Assembly (NCBI GenBank): GCA_964442745.1
Contig: CAYUAI010000005.1
Location: 51,983-115,982, forward strand
Origin: CAYUAI01 sp964442745
GTDB lineage: Bacteria; Pseudomonadota; Gammaproteobacteria; S012-40
Length of the DNA: 64,000 nucleotides
Reading direction: 5' to 3'
Made by a program: the position numbers and the translations under genes. The notes beneath the pieces are model-generated. The model searched no databases, was not told the DNA's origin, and saw nothing but the letters and a program-made list of their open reading frames with translations. Below are positions 62,973 to 64,000 of the stretch, piece by piece. Within the stretch, counting starts at the first letter, position 1. Every line of letters begins with the position of its first letter.

Positions 62973-63057
62973 ATTTAACCATAAAGGGGTGGGTGAAGCA
63001 ATAGACAGAGTCTGTCTATTGCTCTATTGGCTCACTCTTTCTAATATAATGTTAGCT
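62973..63057. repeat. attC-like imperfect palindrome
   Basis: 85 bases bounded by ATTTAAC (fits the integron core RYYYAAC) and GTTAGCT (one mismatch to GTTRRRY). Inside is an exact 12-base stem (AGCAATAGACAG / CTGTCTATTGCT, three-base centre) extended by an imperfect outer stem (AAAGGGGTGGG with CTCACTCTTT). Size and layout suit an integron attC site; arm spacing is uneven, so this is a candidate only. It lies between the start of the integrase remnant and the TIR gene. Confidence 0.45.
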
Positions 63058-63074
63058 GTATAGAAGGACAAAAC

Positions 63075-63998
63075 ATGAAAGTATTTCTAAGTTGGTCAGG
63101 TGAACAAAGTCATAAAATTGCTGTAGTATTTAGAGATTGGTTTCCATCTGCAATCCAGTCTTTAATTCCATATGTTTCATCAGAAGATATTGATAAAGGT
63201 GCAAGGTGGAGTACAGATATTGCCACCGAGCTAGAAGACTCTACCTTCGGTATCCTTTGTGTAACTAAGAATAATATCACAGCCCCATGGTTAACATTTG
63301 AGGCGGGGGCATTATCTAAAACAATGGACAAAGCTTTCGTCAGTCCTTTTTTGTTTGATATCAAGCGGTCTGAAGTTGATGGACCTATTCTTCAATTTCA
63401 ATCCACAATATTTGAAAAAGAAGATATCAAGAAACTTCTAAAGACACTAAATAAAGCATGCGGTGAAGAAAAACTAGCTGATGAACGGCTAGATAAAGCA
63501 TTTGATGTATGGTACCCCACTTTAGAAGGTGAACTAAAAAAAATACAACCAATTGCAGAAGAGAATGATTCTGAAAATAATCAGGTTCATGAATCATCAG
63601 GCAATGAAATTCTTGAAGAAATACTGGAGCTAGCGAGACTAAATCAAAAGTTGCTACGTAGCCCAGATAGTCGTTATGCGAAAGAAATCGAGCACATGAG
63701 TATGATTCTCATGGAACTACAAGAAAAACTATCTAATCGTGATGAGGGGATTTTACGTAAAAGACGACGTAAACATCATCCAATTTTTATTGAGGAACTT
63801 CTTCATATATCTTCACGTTTAGAAAATAATTATACTGGATTGCAAGTTATCCTAAGTTTATTTCGTAATGATTATCCATGGCTTTATGATGCTGGTTTAG
63901 ATTTGGTTAGAGTATTGCGAAGTAAAGAAAGTCAAAAAGAAAGGAATGATAAAGTGGACCCCATAGTCAAGACAGTGATTCCAAAAAATAAGATATAA
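63075..63998 (+). CDS. TIR-domain protein (candidate defence effector)
   Basis: A 307-residue protein with an N-terminal bacterial TIR domain (residues 1-150). KVFLSWSGEQSHKIAVVFRDW is the first strand and helix, VSSEDIDKGARWSTDIATELEDSTFGILCVTKNNITAPWLTFEAGALSK the central part, and Glu76 in the FEAGAL motif is the expected catalytic residue of TIR NAD hydrolases. The C-terminal half (about 160-307) is helical and charged, with a coiled-coil-like stretch; its role is unknown. AGAAGGA lies seven bases before the ATG. The start lies 17 bases beyond the attC-like site, like a cassette gene. Codon use is distinctly A+T-rich compared with glcDEF. TIR proteins often act in abortive phage defence; that role is inferred here. 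Confidence 0.85.
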   Translation: MKVFLSWSGEQSHKIAVVFRDWFPSAIQSLIPYVSSEDIDKGARWSTDIATELEDSTFGILCVTKNNITAPWLTFEAGALSKTMDKAFVSPFLFDIKRSEVDGPILQFQSTIFEKEDIKKLLKTLNKACGEEKLADERLDKAFDVWYPTLEGELKKIQPIAEENDSENNQVHESSGNEILEEILELARLNQKLLRSPDSRYAKEIEHMSMILMELQEKLSNRDEGILRKRRRKHHPIFIEELLHISSRLENNYTGLQVILSLFRNDYPWLYDAGLDLVRVLRSKESQKERNDKVDPIVKTVIPKNKI

Positions 63999-64000
63999 AA

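Noticed and set aside
62991..63040. The palindrome before the TIR gene as a simple rho-independent terminator
   Set aside because: There is no T-run directly after the inner stem, and its flanks carry integron core-like ends, so an attC-like site is the better, though unproven, reading.
1..64000. CRISPR arrays
   Set aside because: No regularly spaced direct repeats with unique spacers were seen; the repeats present are isolated palindromes.

Overview
The window looks like the chromosome of a Gram-negative gammaproteobacterium of moderate to low G+C. The evidence is a lipopolysaccharide (LPS) core cluster, an Mla phospholipid-transport operon, the gene order mla–ibaG–murA–his–tat–degS–nif3–(respiratory complex)–sspA–sspB that is familiar from pseudomonad-like gammaproteobacteria, and a tRNA-Phe close to the gammaproteobacterial consensus. 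I cannot name the genus.

Positions 1-13.8 kb form an LPS inner-core and envelope cluster. It holds 5'-truncated waaA, a radical SAM/SPASM enzyme overlapping it, two GT9 heptosyltransferase-like genes, a Sel1-repeat protein, hldD, a membrane sulfatase-type transferase, hldE, GT4 and GT2 glycosyltransferases and a waaL-like ligase. HldE and HldD make the ADP-heptose that the GT9 enzymes would use. Positions 13.9-27.5 kb are mixed housekeeping: thiS-thiG-trmB, mutY, yggX, tRNA-Phe, an orphan PEP-CTERM protein, an EHD/dynamin-like GTPase, an rRNA methyltransferase, a flavin disulfide reductase and several small enzymes.

Positions 27.7-43 kb are a long, mostly plus-strand run: mlaF-mlaE-mlaD, a TolC-family gene, mlaC-mlaB, ibaG, murA, hisG-hisD-hisB-hisH-hisA-hisF-hisI-hisE (no hisC), tatABC, then a degS-like protease on the opposite strand. 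At 43.5-54.5 kb, nif3 and sspA-sspB bracket a seven-gene Alternative Complex III operon (actA, B1, B2, C, D, E, F). It occupies the place where related bacteria carry petABC, the cytochrome bc1 genes, and ends in a clear intrinsic terminator. ACIII would pass electrons from quinol to a cytochrome c or oxidase that is not in the window.

Positions 54.5-64 kb hold a lipoprotein peptidase, cca, an IS3-type remnant, the glycolate oxidase genes glcDEF, and a decayed integron-type integrase. The integrase has a premature stop, frameshifts and an internal deletion, and its catalytic Tyr is replaced by Asp. Directly upstream of it lies an 85-bp attC-like palindrome, and 17 bp beyond that a TIR-domain gene begins that reaches the window edge. 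I read this as a fossil integron with one possible surviving cassette, a candidate anti-phage or NAD-consuming effector.

Intergenic spaces carry at least four families of short palindromic or dispersed repeats. No CRISPR array, rRNA gene or intact transposase was seen.
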